A stretch of 64,000 nt of DNA, from NCBI RefSeq assembly GCF_000524195.1, contig NW_020170423.1, positions 526,160 to 590,159 of the forward strand. Reading direction: 5' to 3'. The notes beneath the pieces are model-generated. The model made no database searches. It was not told the DNA's origin and saw only the letters and a list, made by a program, of their open reading frames with translations. Numbering within the stretch: the first letter of the stretch is position 1; each line of letters starts with the position of its first letter. This DNA comes from Echinococcus granulosus. Lineage: Eukaryota > Platyhelminthes > Cestoda > Cyclophyllidea > Taeniidae. This document shows positions 48,901 through 60,900 of this stretch, one piece after another. Made by a program: the position numbers and the translations under genes.

Positions 48901-51585
48901 TACTCATGTGTGGGAGTATTTTACTTAATGTGATCAAGCATGGAAATTGTACCTTTTTGTTGATGCTTCTTACCAAGGTCGTTACTTTGTTACTAGTACT
49001 CTCCCATAAACAGCTTCATCATCGCGAGTAACCCGATTAGTAGCTCCAGGCAGCCTCTTTCTATCAGCCCCATAGCACTTTACAAAATTTTGGATATGCC
49101 CGATTAGGAGGATACGAACGAATTAATTTCTGACGCCCGATTCAATATTGCTAATTTTTTTGTGTTTAATGCTTTCTTTTGTAGAATCTTATGTTGGGTG
49201 ACCTTTTTGCCGCGGGGGGTGGAAACTGGGTTTATGGAGAGAATCCAGTGCCAACTCTACCCTGGGATCAGATCAAAATTGCCGACTTCTCTAATAACTT
49301 CCTTCACCTTCTCGACCAAACTATTGTTAGTTTTCACACCCCTTTAATGAAAACATTTCCATTTCAACATTGTCACTAAGTTCCACCCCTTACAGGCCCT
49401 CCTACCAAATGTTGAGATTCTCGATCTCTCAAACAACCTTCTCACTGAACTTGCGCCTCTTTCATCGCTGTCACGTCTGCGAGTGCTCTATCTATCTGAC
49501 AACCAGCTCTACATCGGTGAGGAGACAAATCCTTTCCCTGCCGAGGTTTGCGAGGATGAGGTGGATATTCTAGAGGCTCTGGTGCTCGCCTCCTCCGCGG
49601 GTACCATCGACTCTGCCACGGAGCGACGCAGACCTCTCCAGACGCCGCTGAAGCCCCTTCGTGAACGCGTCGGTGAGATTCAAGTTCTCATGCTCGCCAG
49701 AAATGGCCTTCGTTCGGCGGCTCTCGTAGAAGGTCTTTTTAGCCTTCAGCATCTAGATCTTTCTGACAACAAGATTGAGTCGGTAAGCGAGGTCATGCAC
49801 ACCCTACTTATTTGTTTATTAGTAGAGTGTTATTTATATTCTTTTCGCAGTTTGAGGAGCTGGTCTACTTGGGTGAACTACCACATTTGAATTCGCTGGA
49901 GCTGTCGGGAAATCCGATTTGTGATGATCCCTACTACCGACGAAATGTGCTGAATGTTCTGGGTCCGAGGTTCCCATTGGTAGGTATCCTTTCTGCAAAA
50001 AAGCTAATTCTGATGCCTTTAGATTGTCCTAGATGGAAAAAGGGTGACCGCGAAAGAGTATGAGAATGTTCGGCTTCATCAGGCTCTCATGAAGGGTGGT
50101 GTCGTCTCCCAAGCATCTCCATCGAATGGCTTAAGGTCAGGAGCTCCACCACTATCATCTACGGGTTCATCTAACCAGATATCGGATCAACGAGACTACA
50201 TAAATGATCAAGTCCACATTAGTGAAAAAAGCGAACCCGCTTTCACGCAAGCTCCTAAGAACAAATTGGAACTGTCACCCGAAGAAAATATCGGCTTGGC
50301 TAAGAGCAAGACTTTCATGTCCAGCTCCCCTGGATCGAACGTGCCGGTGGCTGAAATCGACTATTTTCGCGGTGTATCTGAAGTGGTTACAGGATCGCCC
50401 TCAAAGCCTTCCGAAATTGATTTATACGTACAAGAAAGTGATATTTTACATCAGCCTTCACAGCTATTGGAGCACTCGTCTTCCGAAACTCTTCAAAAGA
50501 CGGCTGTCTCAGTAACTGAAAATTTTCCCGATCATCATGAACGCAAATCTATAGTTTCGATAAAAGGCCACGCTGATACAAGTGAGTCTCGACCGGACGC
50601 ACAAAAAAACTATTTCTCGGCTGATCAGTCGCCTGGGAAACAAGTCAAGATGGACAGTCAAAGAACAGAAGACACAAAAGATACTTCGAATGAAGATGCG
50701 CTGGATTCCTCAGACATTCATCAGACGCCTCCTAGTGTTGATGACGCTGCTTCTTCGAAAAATGTTGTCATTGAGGGTGTAATGGCCGAGCCTTTGCAAT
50801 CCAAGGGAGCCGATATTTCTAGAAGCACTTGCGAAGAGGATACTTCAAGCCTTTACCAAATTACTTCAGCTGAATCAGAAGTGTTCGCGAGCGACTCAGC
50901 TAATGTAATTGGGTTACACTCGAGCACTCAGCAAGATCATTTCTCAGCTGAACAGCATAATGAAGATGAATCACTATTGCAAAGTGAATCTAGTAATTGT
51001 GCGACTGAATGTGTTAAATCTGTTTCGAACGTAAACGTGGCTGACTCATCAAACATTCATCAAACTGAATCGAAACTGTTGACAAATGAACCCAATGGAT
51101 TAGCCTTAGACACCCAACAAACTGGCCTCTCTATTGAGCGACCATCTGAAAAACTTGACACGACGATATCATTATCACTAGAAGAACAAGGTAAATCGAG
51201 TAATCATGTGACAGGGGATACAAATACTCCAGATTCGGTGGGTGCTAATCCAATGCGTTCGAATATTTGTGACTCCAATAGTGAACATTCTTCCGAAGAA
51301 AGATATGGAGATAAGGAATCTGAGTCTTTACCACCCATGGAACGGTCTTCTGTTGACAAACCAGACCAAGGGACTAATTTTCCTAATTGTGACTCCGGGA
51401 AGGCATCTCCTAATCTTCATCTTCCACCTTCAACTGAACATTTGCCGTCAGTAACTGAATTTATGACTAGTGATGATCCTTCCAAGTTACTAGCGGATTC
51501 GCAAAAATCATCGAGTGAGAAATTGGGCTCCGATCTCGACTCCCCTCCAGGACCTAAGGGGGGTGCTTTATCGTCATCACAATAA
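39965..51585 (+). CDS. NISCH-like: Nischarin-like PX-domain and leucine-rich-repeat protein
   Basis: Predicted 968-aa relative of nischarin (imidazoline receptor candidate), an endosomal scaffold that binds phosphoinositide through its PX domain and acts in integrin/Rac signalling in mammals. Exons: 39965-40090, 41013-41099, 42331-42513, 43541-43589, 47131-47180, 48110-48205, 48735-48830, 49185-49325, 49396-49782, 49851-49979, 50023-51585; all phases agree. The PX domain covers about 43-132 (EYDIQLKHPKG, TRRYREF, then EEYLNRLLSYY). Exon 4 reads DVHGITNCLARQL and exon 5 AKILSSGDVF, matching nischarin's HGITAALAEEL-GAGEVF linker. LRRs span about 255-440 (VEILDLSNNLL, LRVLYLSDNQL, LQHLDLSDNKIE, LNSLELSGNPI), capped by VLDGKRVTAKEYENV as in nischarin. 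The last 1563-bp exon encodes a Ser/Thr/Glu/Asp-rich disordered tail. The long C-terminal region of vertebrate nischarin (about 1500 aa) is absent. An assembly gap lies in the intron after exon 5, so a further exon there cannot be excluded. Confidence 0.9.
44717..45645 (+). mobile_element. TRIM-like composite repeat in nischarin-like intron 4
   Basis: Module-core-module copy of about 929 bp, sense to the host gene. Module 1 begins 'tgcagcgttacgaggcttcc' and includes 'tcgacgtatagaagggctt' and 'ggcgcggaggccagccc'. Its end is shortened before 'tagcctcttctcttgagcg', where the core starts. The core holds 'cttcattgacatcctcatacagg' near 45271 and 'cttccatcacgttacaatttatc' near 45389. Module 2 (about 45460-45645) ends 'cgcattaca'. 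There is a short ATTGT repeat near 45027. No coding capacity. Confidence 0.7.
47253..47352. other. Assembly gap (100 N) inside the nischarin-like gene
   Basis: Exactly 100 undetermined bases in intron 5, directly abutting a copy of the dispersed repeat. The true length is unknown. Confidence 0.98.
47353..47858 (+). mobile_element. TRIM-like composite repeat, core shortened, 5' end in gap
   Basis: The right part of module 1 ('ggggctaagccacctggcaggggtgcaatgg' to 'catgctaca', up to about 47464) emerges from the gap. A short core follows ('tagccacttctcctttgag', 'tccctcggtcaccctccc', 'ctgatccctctcagcaattt'). Module 2 starts 'tgtagcataccgagacc' near 47709 and ends 'cgtattaca' at 47858. The right two thirds of the core are deleted, yet a module still stands at each end. 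Confidence 0.65.
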
Positions 51586-51903
51586 CGGGTCCCAGTTTCG
51601 GGAGAGATTATTTTCCAAAAGCGATATTTATTGACTGGTGAACTATCATTATTTGCTTCCGATTTCGCTTCCTGACTTCCTCATCCACTCTGAATGGTTA
51701 TTTTCCTTTCTGTCGTAGTGTTACACTCACTTCACACATCCTGATTGATTGTATTTTTATATTTCTAACTCCTCTTTACATCTTTTAATGAAAAGAATTG
51801 CCGGGAGTGCCTTTTTTTGCGACTGACTGGCTACTAATGCTTTATCGACTTGTCTGCTCGATAATATATTTTCGTTGTTGTTTGTTCTCCTCTTATTTTA
51901 GTT
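51586..51903 (+). other. Short spacer between nischarin-like and RBM17 genes
   Basis: A 318-bp same-strand spacer, T-rich, without a canonical AATAAA. It ends in a pyrimidine-rich acceptor (ctcctcttattttag, AG at 51900-51901) only 2 nt before the RBM17 start codon. This fits a spliced-leader acceptor or the end of a 5'UTR intron. Confidence 0.55.
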
Positions 51904-54900
51904 ATGACCTCTAGTCTGTACGATGGTCTGGACGATGTGGAATTGAGCAAGGGAAGCGGTGCCGGTGGTGGTGGTAGTAGCGGTGGAAGTGGATGGGTTC
52001 TTGGAGGCACTGCAGGTGCTTCTTCTGGCTCTACAACGACAACAACCACTGGAATCGGTCGTCTTGTTGCAGCTGCCTCAGGCAACACCACCGCCCCGGG
52101 TGGTTATTCAGGGTGAGTTACTCCTTTGAGTCTTTTTTTAGCTGTAACAGGGGCTTCATGTGCCTCCGGTGATTCTCCGTTTTTTTCCGTCTTTTTAAGT
52201 TAAAAAGCAGTATCTTTTGCAGCTTGAGTTCTTTCTTTTACTCCGATTTCACCTACTGAAGGCCTCTGCCACATGAACAAGCACACCATCTGCCAATATG
52301 ATCCTGTTGAGCAAACACCCAGTTAATATCTTTGTTGGTATTTTTTTCTAATCGCATATAGCCGTCCGGTTCTCTCATGCAGGGATTAGGGGATGTTTTA
52401 TTGACTGATCCCACGAATTACCTCGGTTTCGGTAGAATGATCGCTTCCCCATAGTTCTCCGTTTCTTTTACTCCACCCATGGAATCCCGTATAGGGGTTT
52501 CTTTCTTTCATGCCTTGTCATTCCTGGCGCATGTAGAAGTTGGTTTGCTTTCTACTGCAGGCATTAGCTCAATCTCACGAATCTTCATTTTTAAGAATTA
52601 CGGTGGTCTTATCTGCTTTTCGGAGGCATATTTTGCAACCTCTAAGACAGCCTTAAACAACTTTTATAACATTAGATTTTTAGAATGGTTTTATCTCTCC
52701 AAAGCAAATTTTGTACGTGTGTTTGGCATTCACCATGATTATTGCCCGAAACGTCACTTCATTTTACTCGTCACAATAGGTTTGAAGCAGTGTTTTACTG
52801 AACCGTAAATAAATTGCAATGTTTCGATTTTTTTCCTCAAATTTACATTATAACGCTTACAAGTTGCAATATTATTAGACCAGTTGAACATGCTCAGATT
52901 TTCTGTCGCCTTATATCTTTTGGGATACAACATTTGAGCTCAATCGTTCATTTCTCCAATAGCTTATTTCCTTGCCTTTAAAACTCAATGAGTCTCTTTG
53001 CTTGCCTGGTATTTTGTGCATTTTGTTTCAATTTAATGCACTTGATGTATGCCACTACAGATAAACGCTTTCGCCAACTCGATTTTACCCTCCTCCAGTT
53101 ATTTTAATGCATCTTGAGTCTTAATTCTCGCCTTTTCATGTTCTCTTTTCCCCATTACTCGTAGAATGCAGCTAATGCAATCTCACATGGCGGCAAAGCG
53201 CGCTCAGGGTCGGCGTGGCGGCGGTGGTGGCGGCGGCAGCAGTGACTACGCCTCCCGATCCGCTGTAGCTCCAGTTGTCGATCTGCATCGTCGAGGCGCT
53301 GGTGGGGGTGGGGGCGGTGGTAGTGGCACTAACGCCGAGGGCTCCTATCGGTTAGTTGCCCCAATTCTTCTTTCTATAGCTCACGCTAAACGACGCCTAT
53401 TCTGCCCTTCAAATCCTGTTTTTCTGTGGGATTTACTCTGTCCTATCACAACACTTTTAAGCGCCATTCACCTCTCCAAATGATAACCGTCGTTTATTCA
53501 ATTTGCGGAGCTCCTTAAACCGATCGAGTGCATTTGGAGGCGTTCCTGCAGAAGTAGAATTTTAATTTCCTGTCAGTGGAAGCGACTTTAGCGAGGACGC
53601 ATGAAAAGGCTGGAGGACTATTAACTTGAGTAAGAGGAACACTACTTCACACCACTGACATCGTAGCCAGACTACTGGAGACTGAAAAGCGCTCTTATCG
53701 TACTGCTGCAATGTTCTCTCTCTGTGGTTACTTTTCTGGTTTTTAAGTAAATTTGAAATCCATCGCTAAGGTGGTACAAAGATGATACAGTCTGTTGACA
53801 CCCCAGCGTAATTGCTCTTTATTTCATCAGTGGTGGTGCATCGTGCCCTCCGTTAGGGGAACTACCTTGGGAGAGGATTCATTTGGGCGGCCCTCTTGAC
53901 CGGATGGAATTTTACAGGGAGTACACCTTTTTTGTTGGAATATTTGTCTAAGGGGGACCCGGCAGTCACTGTTTCCAGACCATTGTCACGAATTACTGTT
54001 CATAGTGGTATTTTGAGCAGTTCTTGAAGAAGTTACCAAAGGATTTTTCTACTGGATCTCTACGCCATTTGTCCTCCTTCCGCGAAATTTCGGCATAGTA
54101 CCTGGCTTCTACTACTTTGTTGCAGCGGTGTACGAGATCAAGAATACTTTCAATGTTAATGCCCATAAGGGCCATGGGGCTATTGGTACGACTGCAATAT
54201 CAGCGAGGTTGATAGTCTTTGCAATGTCAGTGCTATTCTACTGCGCTGTTTGATTTGTCGATTTTCAACTTGTCATGCTCTCCATATGAGATTGTGTAAG
54301 TTTCTTAAAACCGCTCCTATATAGCTTCTTTATGTGCGATCAAGTATATCAAGAGAGCCTCCTACATCTGCGTTTCCATCTTCTCGTAGAAACTTTTGGT
54401 TTCCAACATGGTTTGATTTGGATTTTTGCCGTGTAAATATCTTTTCGGGAGGAAATTCACTGGCTTGACTTTCGTCAACCACGTGGTGCATTTGATTCGT
54501 ATCTGTAAAAAAGAATGCTAGGAGCTGTAACGGCCTTATTTGTGGTCAATCAATCTCCGAATAGTGCAGATCCGGCCATACCTATACTGGCACCGTCTTG
54601 ATTAGGGTGTCGGTTACACTGCTGTGGCTGTCACCTATAAACACTGATATTTTTAGCTATTAGCTAGCCAATTCAAGCTTGCAATTGTGCTTCCAGCCGG
54701 TGCAGTGTAGTTTGAAAATTTGCCCTCATCTCTGGCAATTCTTTGTCTTTCTCGTCATTCACCTCAGCCCCCTCGCTTCATTCAGCAGATGCCATTTCCT
54801 TCCATTGCTTTTTTGTCAAGAAGCGACTCCTTTGTTCCTCCTGTGGTGGCTATCAAAACGACCCCAAATCAACAATGTTTCTTTTTTGGAGAAAGTGGTG

Positions 54901-57900
54901 CTTTTCTAGCATGATTTTATTTGTGAACTCAAATGCTTTCTTTAATGCCGTAATGACGACACCCCACGGCGTGGTGCCAAGTAATTTAAAATTGTTTTCT
55001 TTAAAATTGAAAGGTAGAATTTAGGTGGAGTCTTCAAGTTAAACCGGGCCTTTGAAGATAAATCAGTTGAAAGGATGAAAAGCTGGATTTATTTTTAAGA
55101 GGGATCCTCGCAACCTTGGTGGACTCATCTCTCTGCGTTCAATATTAATACTGGGAAGGTTGTAGCTGTTAAGGTTTTATCGGTGCGGTTGAACCGTCCT
55201 AGGACGGTCTCTTTCACTTCGTTATCGATGCTGAAACACTCACTTCCAAAGTATCCTTATCCACCCACACAGGAGGATGTACCCAGGGCTCGTCACCTGC
55301 AATGATGTGATCCAGAAAGCCCTCGTCCTCCTCATTAAAGCGGTTTTCAGTTCAATACGCCAGGCAATTATCATGTGCTGGTTAAAAGTGGGAAACTGCC
55401 TCAATATTCAGCTTGCGCTAATTTCGAAATGGTGAATGGTCGTAGCCGTTTGTGGGCACCGTTCCTACGAAAGATTCATTTCTTGTGCAGGTTCACAGAA
55501 CCGATTGCTGGGGTGAAAACCACTGTCTTAGGGGCTGCCACTGACGTACAGACTTTTACGGTGGAGCGTCGCCAACAATACCATACAAACGCTCCTTGAA
55601 ATCTTTTGTACAGGTAGATACCTACAGGTTTGGTTTTTTTTGCCTTTGTTGACAAGACGCCTTGGTTCTGACTGCAAAATATTGCAAGCACACACACTGC
55701 CACTGCTGCTTGTAGCCTTGATTAAGGGTGTCCGGGTCGGACCACGTAAGACCTGTGCGCTAGCTACCAGCACTGGCAATGAGGTCCAGTCACCACGTAG
55801 TACTACATGTCCTGCAGTCACGGTCCCAGTCGTTTTTACGCATGTGTGTAGAATAAAAAATTTAGATCATGTTTGGCTGTCACTTGTAACACTAATACCA
55901 CGCAGTAACAGATACCAATGTTTTCAATTTGCTTAAATCACCAAGCAGGACTGGCCAAGCGTTTGATCATTTCGTATAGCTGAAATTTTATTATCTAATG
56001 GTAGCAGTTTCTGTTCGCTAAGCCTTCCTCAGCCTGAAGTAGTTCTGTCTGCGTTCTTCATCATTAACCCACTCCTTGTTACCTTTCCCAGCTTTAATCA
56101 AATGACGGGTAAGATGGAACGCGTCACCTCTGCGCCGACATCGTCGTCTTCTTCAACAAGTCGCGGTACGAGTGGATCTTCTCACTTCACCTCTTCAGTG
56201 ACCTCGGGTCTGCTCTACGGTGAACCGAGCTTGTCTCTGGGCGTGGCGGATGAGTACAACCCTCTATGCCCCAACGACTATGAGGAATTGTCGAGACAGA
56301 AACGCGAAAAACGGAAAGCTGATGTGAGTTTTGCCTCTTTCTAATGCAATAGGCTTTTATCCAGTCAAGTCGACTTGAACCTCGCCTTTGGCGTTGCGGC
56401 GTTCATTTCGCCGCAGAAATTAGGGTTGGAGATGCGGTGGATTAGACGCGTGGAATTTGTTCCTCTGTTTCATTTACCCATTAACTGTCACTTCTTTGGT
56501 GCTCGAGGAAGTTAGCAATGGTCAAAGGGGAATTGGAATTCCTCATTTAAACTTCCTGTATGTGTCATAATTTCTCAAAAATTTTTCACTTAATGAACTT
56601 TTATTTTTTTGTAAAAAGGGTTTGAGTTTCTGTTTGGAAGATCGAAGGTTCTCTCGTTTAAGTCTGTTTTCCTTCATAAAAGCAGATATCGTTGCCTATG
56701 GACTTGCACACCTATCCGCCATTGGATTTAACTAGGAGAGGTTAAATCATCTTAAGTTATTGCTTTGCAGGCTACTTAACTTGGAGGCGGTCATTAATCA
56801 TGCATGAGTTACTTCTAACATTCTAAGTAGGTTAGATTTGTTGGTCTGTAAAATCAACCAATCGGCGCTACAGTTCGGTGCTACCAATTGCCTTATCAAT
56901 CACTCAAAATCAACTCCTGTTCTACTTGTAAAGTACACTGAACTCTTAGCTCTCTGTAGGAAGTAATGCTCGCTGAAAACTTAGAACCGCTTTGCGTGCT
57001 CGATGATTTGGCCTTCGGGTTGAATTTAATTATTAACACCAGCAATTTTATGATTGCAATAAATCGTCTCCTCAAAATTTAGTCGTTCAACCGTCGTGTT
57101 GGCAGTTTTTTCCTCTTCAAAAAAGTGAATATGTCCTGCGGGGAAAAGGAAAAGATGGGGGTGTCTTTTTAGACCAGTGATTTCACACACACACACACCT
57201 CGGGTAGCAGATTTGAATCCTTTTAGCCCGATTTGGATATGTCAAGTTGGCTTTCTGGTCTGTGTGGGACGAAAAGCTTTCTACGCAAATGCGATTGAGC
57301 TTCCTTCTATCCTGCGAAGTAGTGCGTAACAGCCGCAGTGTGGATAATTCCTCCCGTCTAAAGGGAGAGAGGAAGGAGATAACTAGCACAAGCCTGCTGC
57401 TTCTACCAGTAACCTTTTCATGAAGGCACCTTTTTGACAACGCCAAGCTATCCTGCGCATAGTTAATCTCAAGTGTTGTTGGTGTTTTTTTACCATAAAA
57501 TCGTTTACTGGAAAAATCGCATACATTTGCGCTTATGATGTAGATATAGTTAAATTTTGCCACATTCAACATCCAAACTACAGTGTGTAGTCCTAGTATG
57601 GAAACTTTTCTACTTTGGGTCCAAAATTTATCTATCAGAGAAACACTTAATATTTCCTCTCTTTCTAGAAATAAAAATGAGATCCACTTTTTGCCCGTCT
57701 TTGTATTTTGAAACATATTTCATCCTTGTGAAAGCCTTTCAGCTCTGGGAAAAAGACAACAATTTGACGTAAATTCTTATCGAAGGCATCGAAAGTGATA
57801 CCTAGCATCAAACTTCATGGAAAGATCTTTGCTGCTCCCCGAAAAGAAGCTAGACCCTTGGATTAGCCAGGGTTCGTGCTTCTCAACTGCCGGGTTTGAA

Positions 57901-60900
57901 ATTTTCGTGAACTAGTTTGCACTTTAGGCCCTTTGAAGAATTACCCCTGCAATGGGCGACATACTTTACTCGGCAAACAGGAACAAGCAATCATTTTTTA
58001 TTTCGTCAAACTAAAAATCTCGGACGTGGTTTAAACTTAGCACACCCCTTTATGTTCTGTAAATTTTCTTTAGATCAGTATTCAACTTGAGCGTGTTACA
58101 AAATTTTCAAAATCCCCTAACAGATTTTGTGGCTTCATTAACCTGGGTTCTAATAGGGATTCTTTCTCTTGTGTTGACGAAGTCCGTATAATCTGGTCAA
58201 TGCAGGCTTAATTAATGTGGGCTTGTACTAGATCAAATTTGAGAACTTTGTAACAGTGGAACTGGGTCAAATGGTTTTGCGCTTCCTCTTTTTCGATCTC
58301 CCAGGATCGGACGCGTGACTCGCATGGTGGGGATGGATTTAGTCGCCGACCAAACCTCTCGGGCAGTGATAGTGGTAATAGTTCGGACAACTCGGGGGAT
58401 GATCGCGACGATCGCGGCCGTCGAGTTCGCTCGCATCACCGACGAAGACCCCCTCCGCCTCCGCCAGCTAGTCGGGCCGCTATCGCTCCACCCAGCAGTC
58501 TCCTCGAGGATGTTGTCGTCACTCCCGGCTCTGACTCGGCTGCCACTACTACTGCCGGAAACACTGCCGCTACCGTCGATACTGATGCAGACGAATTTGG
58601 TGACTCCATCGCTCAGGCTACTTCTGGTAATTATGGCATGTGAGTTACCTCTGTTACACTAATCGGGTGTGTGCGTGGGTTTTTATTTCCAGTCCGTTCT
58701 CCGACTTCACTGTGGACGATTTCTGTGCACATATTGACGTGTCCACTGGTTGAGTCACTAGAAGGCGTAGCGTGGACCGATGACACACGAAGTGGAATTT
58801 TCACAGTGTGGGTTTTACTTCAAACTTCCGTTTACTCCTCTCTCCTCCCTCCTTCCTTGAAACGGGACTTACTAACTCCAGTTTGCCGTGAATCTTAGAC
58901 CAACTCACCCACTCTCGCTCTCGAGTGCATGTCGCAGCTGCGTGACAGCTCCCTTTGACGGTCATCTTTTCAATGTTTTAAAGCGTGTTTGACACATCCA
59001 TACCTGGGCAAGATAGCTGGGCACGTTTCTACCTACTGAGTGGTCAAAACTCGACATTCAGTTAAATTGAAAAGGACCCTTTTTCATGAGTTTTGATCCC
59101 ACTATGACAATCCTGATTTATTGCTCACACGGGGCCAGGGTTGTTCTTCTTTTGTCTGACCTTTTAAGTCTCGCGAAATGCCAATTTAAATAACATTCAA
59201 GCTTGCTCGTGCAAAACAGAGAATTTTATTTTCTAATAATCAACATTTTATCATACTTTTTTGAAATAATCCTCCGATGCTGGGGCCTGTAAAAGTGCAA
59301 AATCTTTTTTCTTCACCTTTTTTATCTCCGATCAGGGAGTTGAAATTACACTTAATCTGAACGGTATAGCCCGATAAATAATTTGAAGTTTATTTTCGTT
59401 ACTCTAACTTCCTTGTGGTTGCTTCATTTTAAACGCTCCCTTTTTTCCGTGCATTTTGAACCAAATTGGAAAATTAAACGACGCCCATAGGGCTTGGATA
59501 TTTTGACACTGTTCTTCGCAGATTATCCAAATCACTTTTAAACAAGCGATGAGAAGAGCGCATTTGTTTACCTGGTGTATTATTCCCGAGCACTTTTGTC
59601 TTTGTACTTTTTTTGGCCTCTCATTTGCTTACCTATAGTAGTTGGCGAGAAGAAGGTCCTGTCGTATCTTCTCCAGCCATTTTGCTCATTTTCATCCGCA
59701 GCTTAGATCGGTCTTGGTGTTCTGAAGGGATCAGCGACTATTTTGGTTATGCTTACTTCTCCCTAATGTGGGGCGTGTGCACTCATATCCCATCACAATA
59801 AGTCTGGCCGAACCATGCTTGCTCTTTTTCATGTTTGCTGTTTCCGAGATTCTCATATTCCTATTCTTTGTATCAGTAAGAGGGTTCCTTAATCCTATTA
59901 TGGTTACTTAGCCAATGCTCCTAGTGCTTATAAAACATTTAAGTTTAATGGAGGCGACTCCATTGTTTAGCGGTACAAACCGCTTGCTTCATTATGCGCG
60001 TCAGTAGTTGCAAAGCGCGATGCTATTTCAGCTCCAAGTGAGAAATACGACTTTCCTATCTGAATAGAAAGCATCCAAGAAACTGTTCCACTAATCCTTA
60101 ATCTGCGCACTTCTTTTGTGTCTTTTTTTCCAGCTTATTGCGACGAAAATGGGAATAACTCGTCACACACTGCTCGCCCTCCATATTTTACTGCTAGATA
60201 ATAAATTAAATTTTTGGTTTATGGCTTGCCCTTTTAATGACAGGCATAATTGAAATTCACAGCACATTCTTCAACTGTGTGCTTATGCATCGGGGAGGCT
60301 TGTGTTTGATTTACGCACAGTAAAAATGAAAAACAAAACTACTCACCAACACCACTTCCCTGGTTTTGTTATTATCTGTCACAGGTGTCTAGCAACCGCA
60401 CAAAAAACCATTTTTATATGTTGGTGCATTTTTTATTCACAAAAAAATCGGATTTACAAACCACAAAAAGGTACTTGTTGCAGCTTTTACTAAAGTTGTA
60501 AATGCAGTGAAATAAAGGAAATATGCTTGCTTGTTTGAGTGACCCTCCCAACCTCTTTCCTTTGGCTTTCAAGCAACGTTGTGGCGGCCAAAATGATGGC
60601 TCGAATGGGCTACCGTCAAGGTCAGGGCCTGGGCAAGGAGGGTCAAGGGATGTCATCAGCTCTGGTTGTTGAGAAGACCAGTCGCCGGGGTGGCAAGATC
60701 ATCCACGAGAGGGACCTTCAACGCAGTCAGGAAGCAGAGATGCTATCGTCTGTTGGTGGAGTGGGCGCGGAACAACAGCAAATGCCAACAATGCCACTCG
60801 ACGCTACTGAGGTATGATCCTATTATTTTAAACGAAAAATGTATCTGCTTTTATACTCCACTTTGTGATTGCTTTGATATCGAAACACTCTAAAGATGTT

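Noticed and set aside
57183..57716. 177-codon minus-strand open frame inside RBM17 intron 3
   Set aside because: No domain recognised, antisense within an intron, and one end lies in a CA microsatellite.
58315..58662. ATG-initiated open frame over RBM17 exon 4
   Set aside because: It is a shadow in another frame. The true exon frame starts at 58305 and carries the conserved RAAIAPPSSL block.
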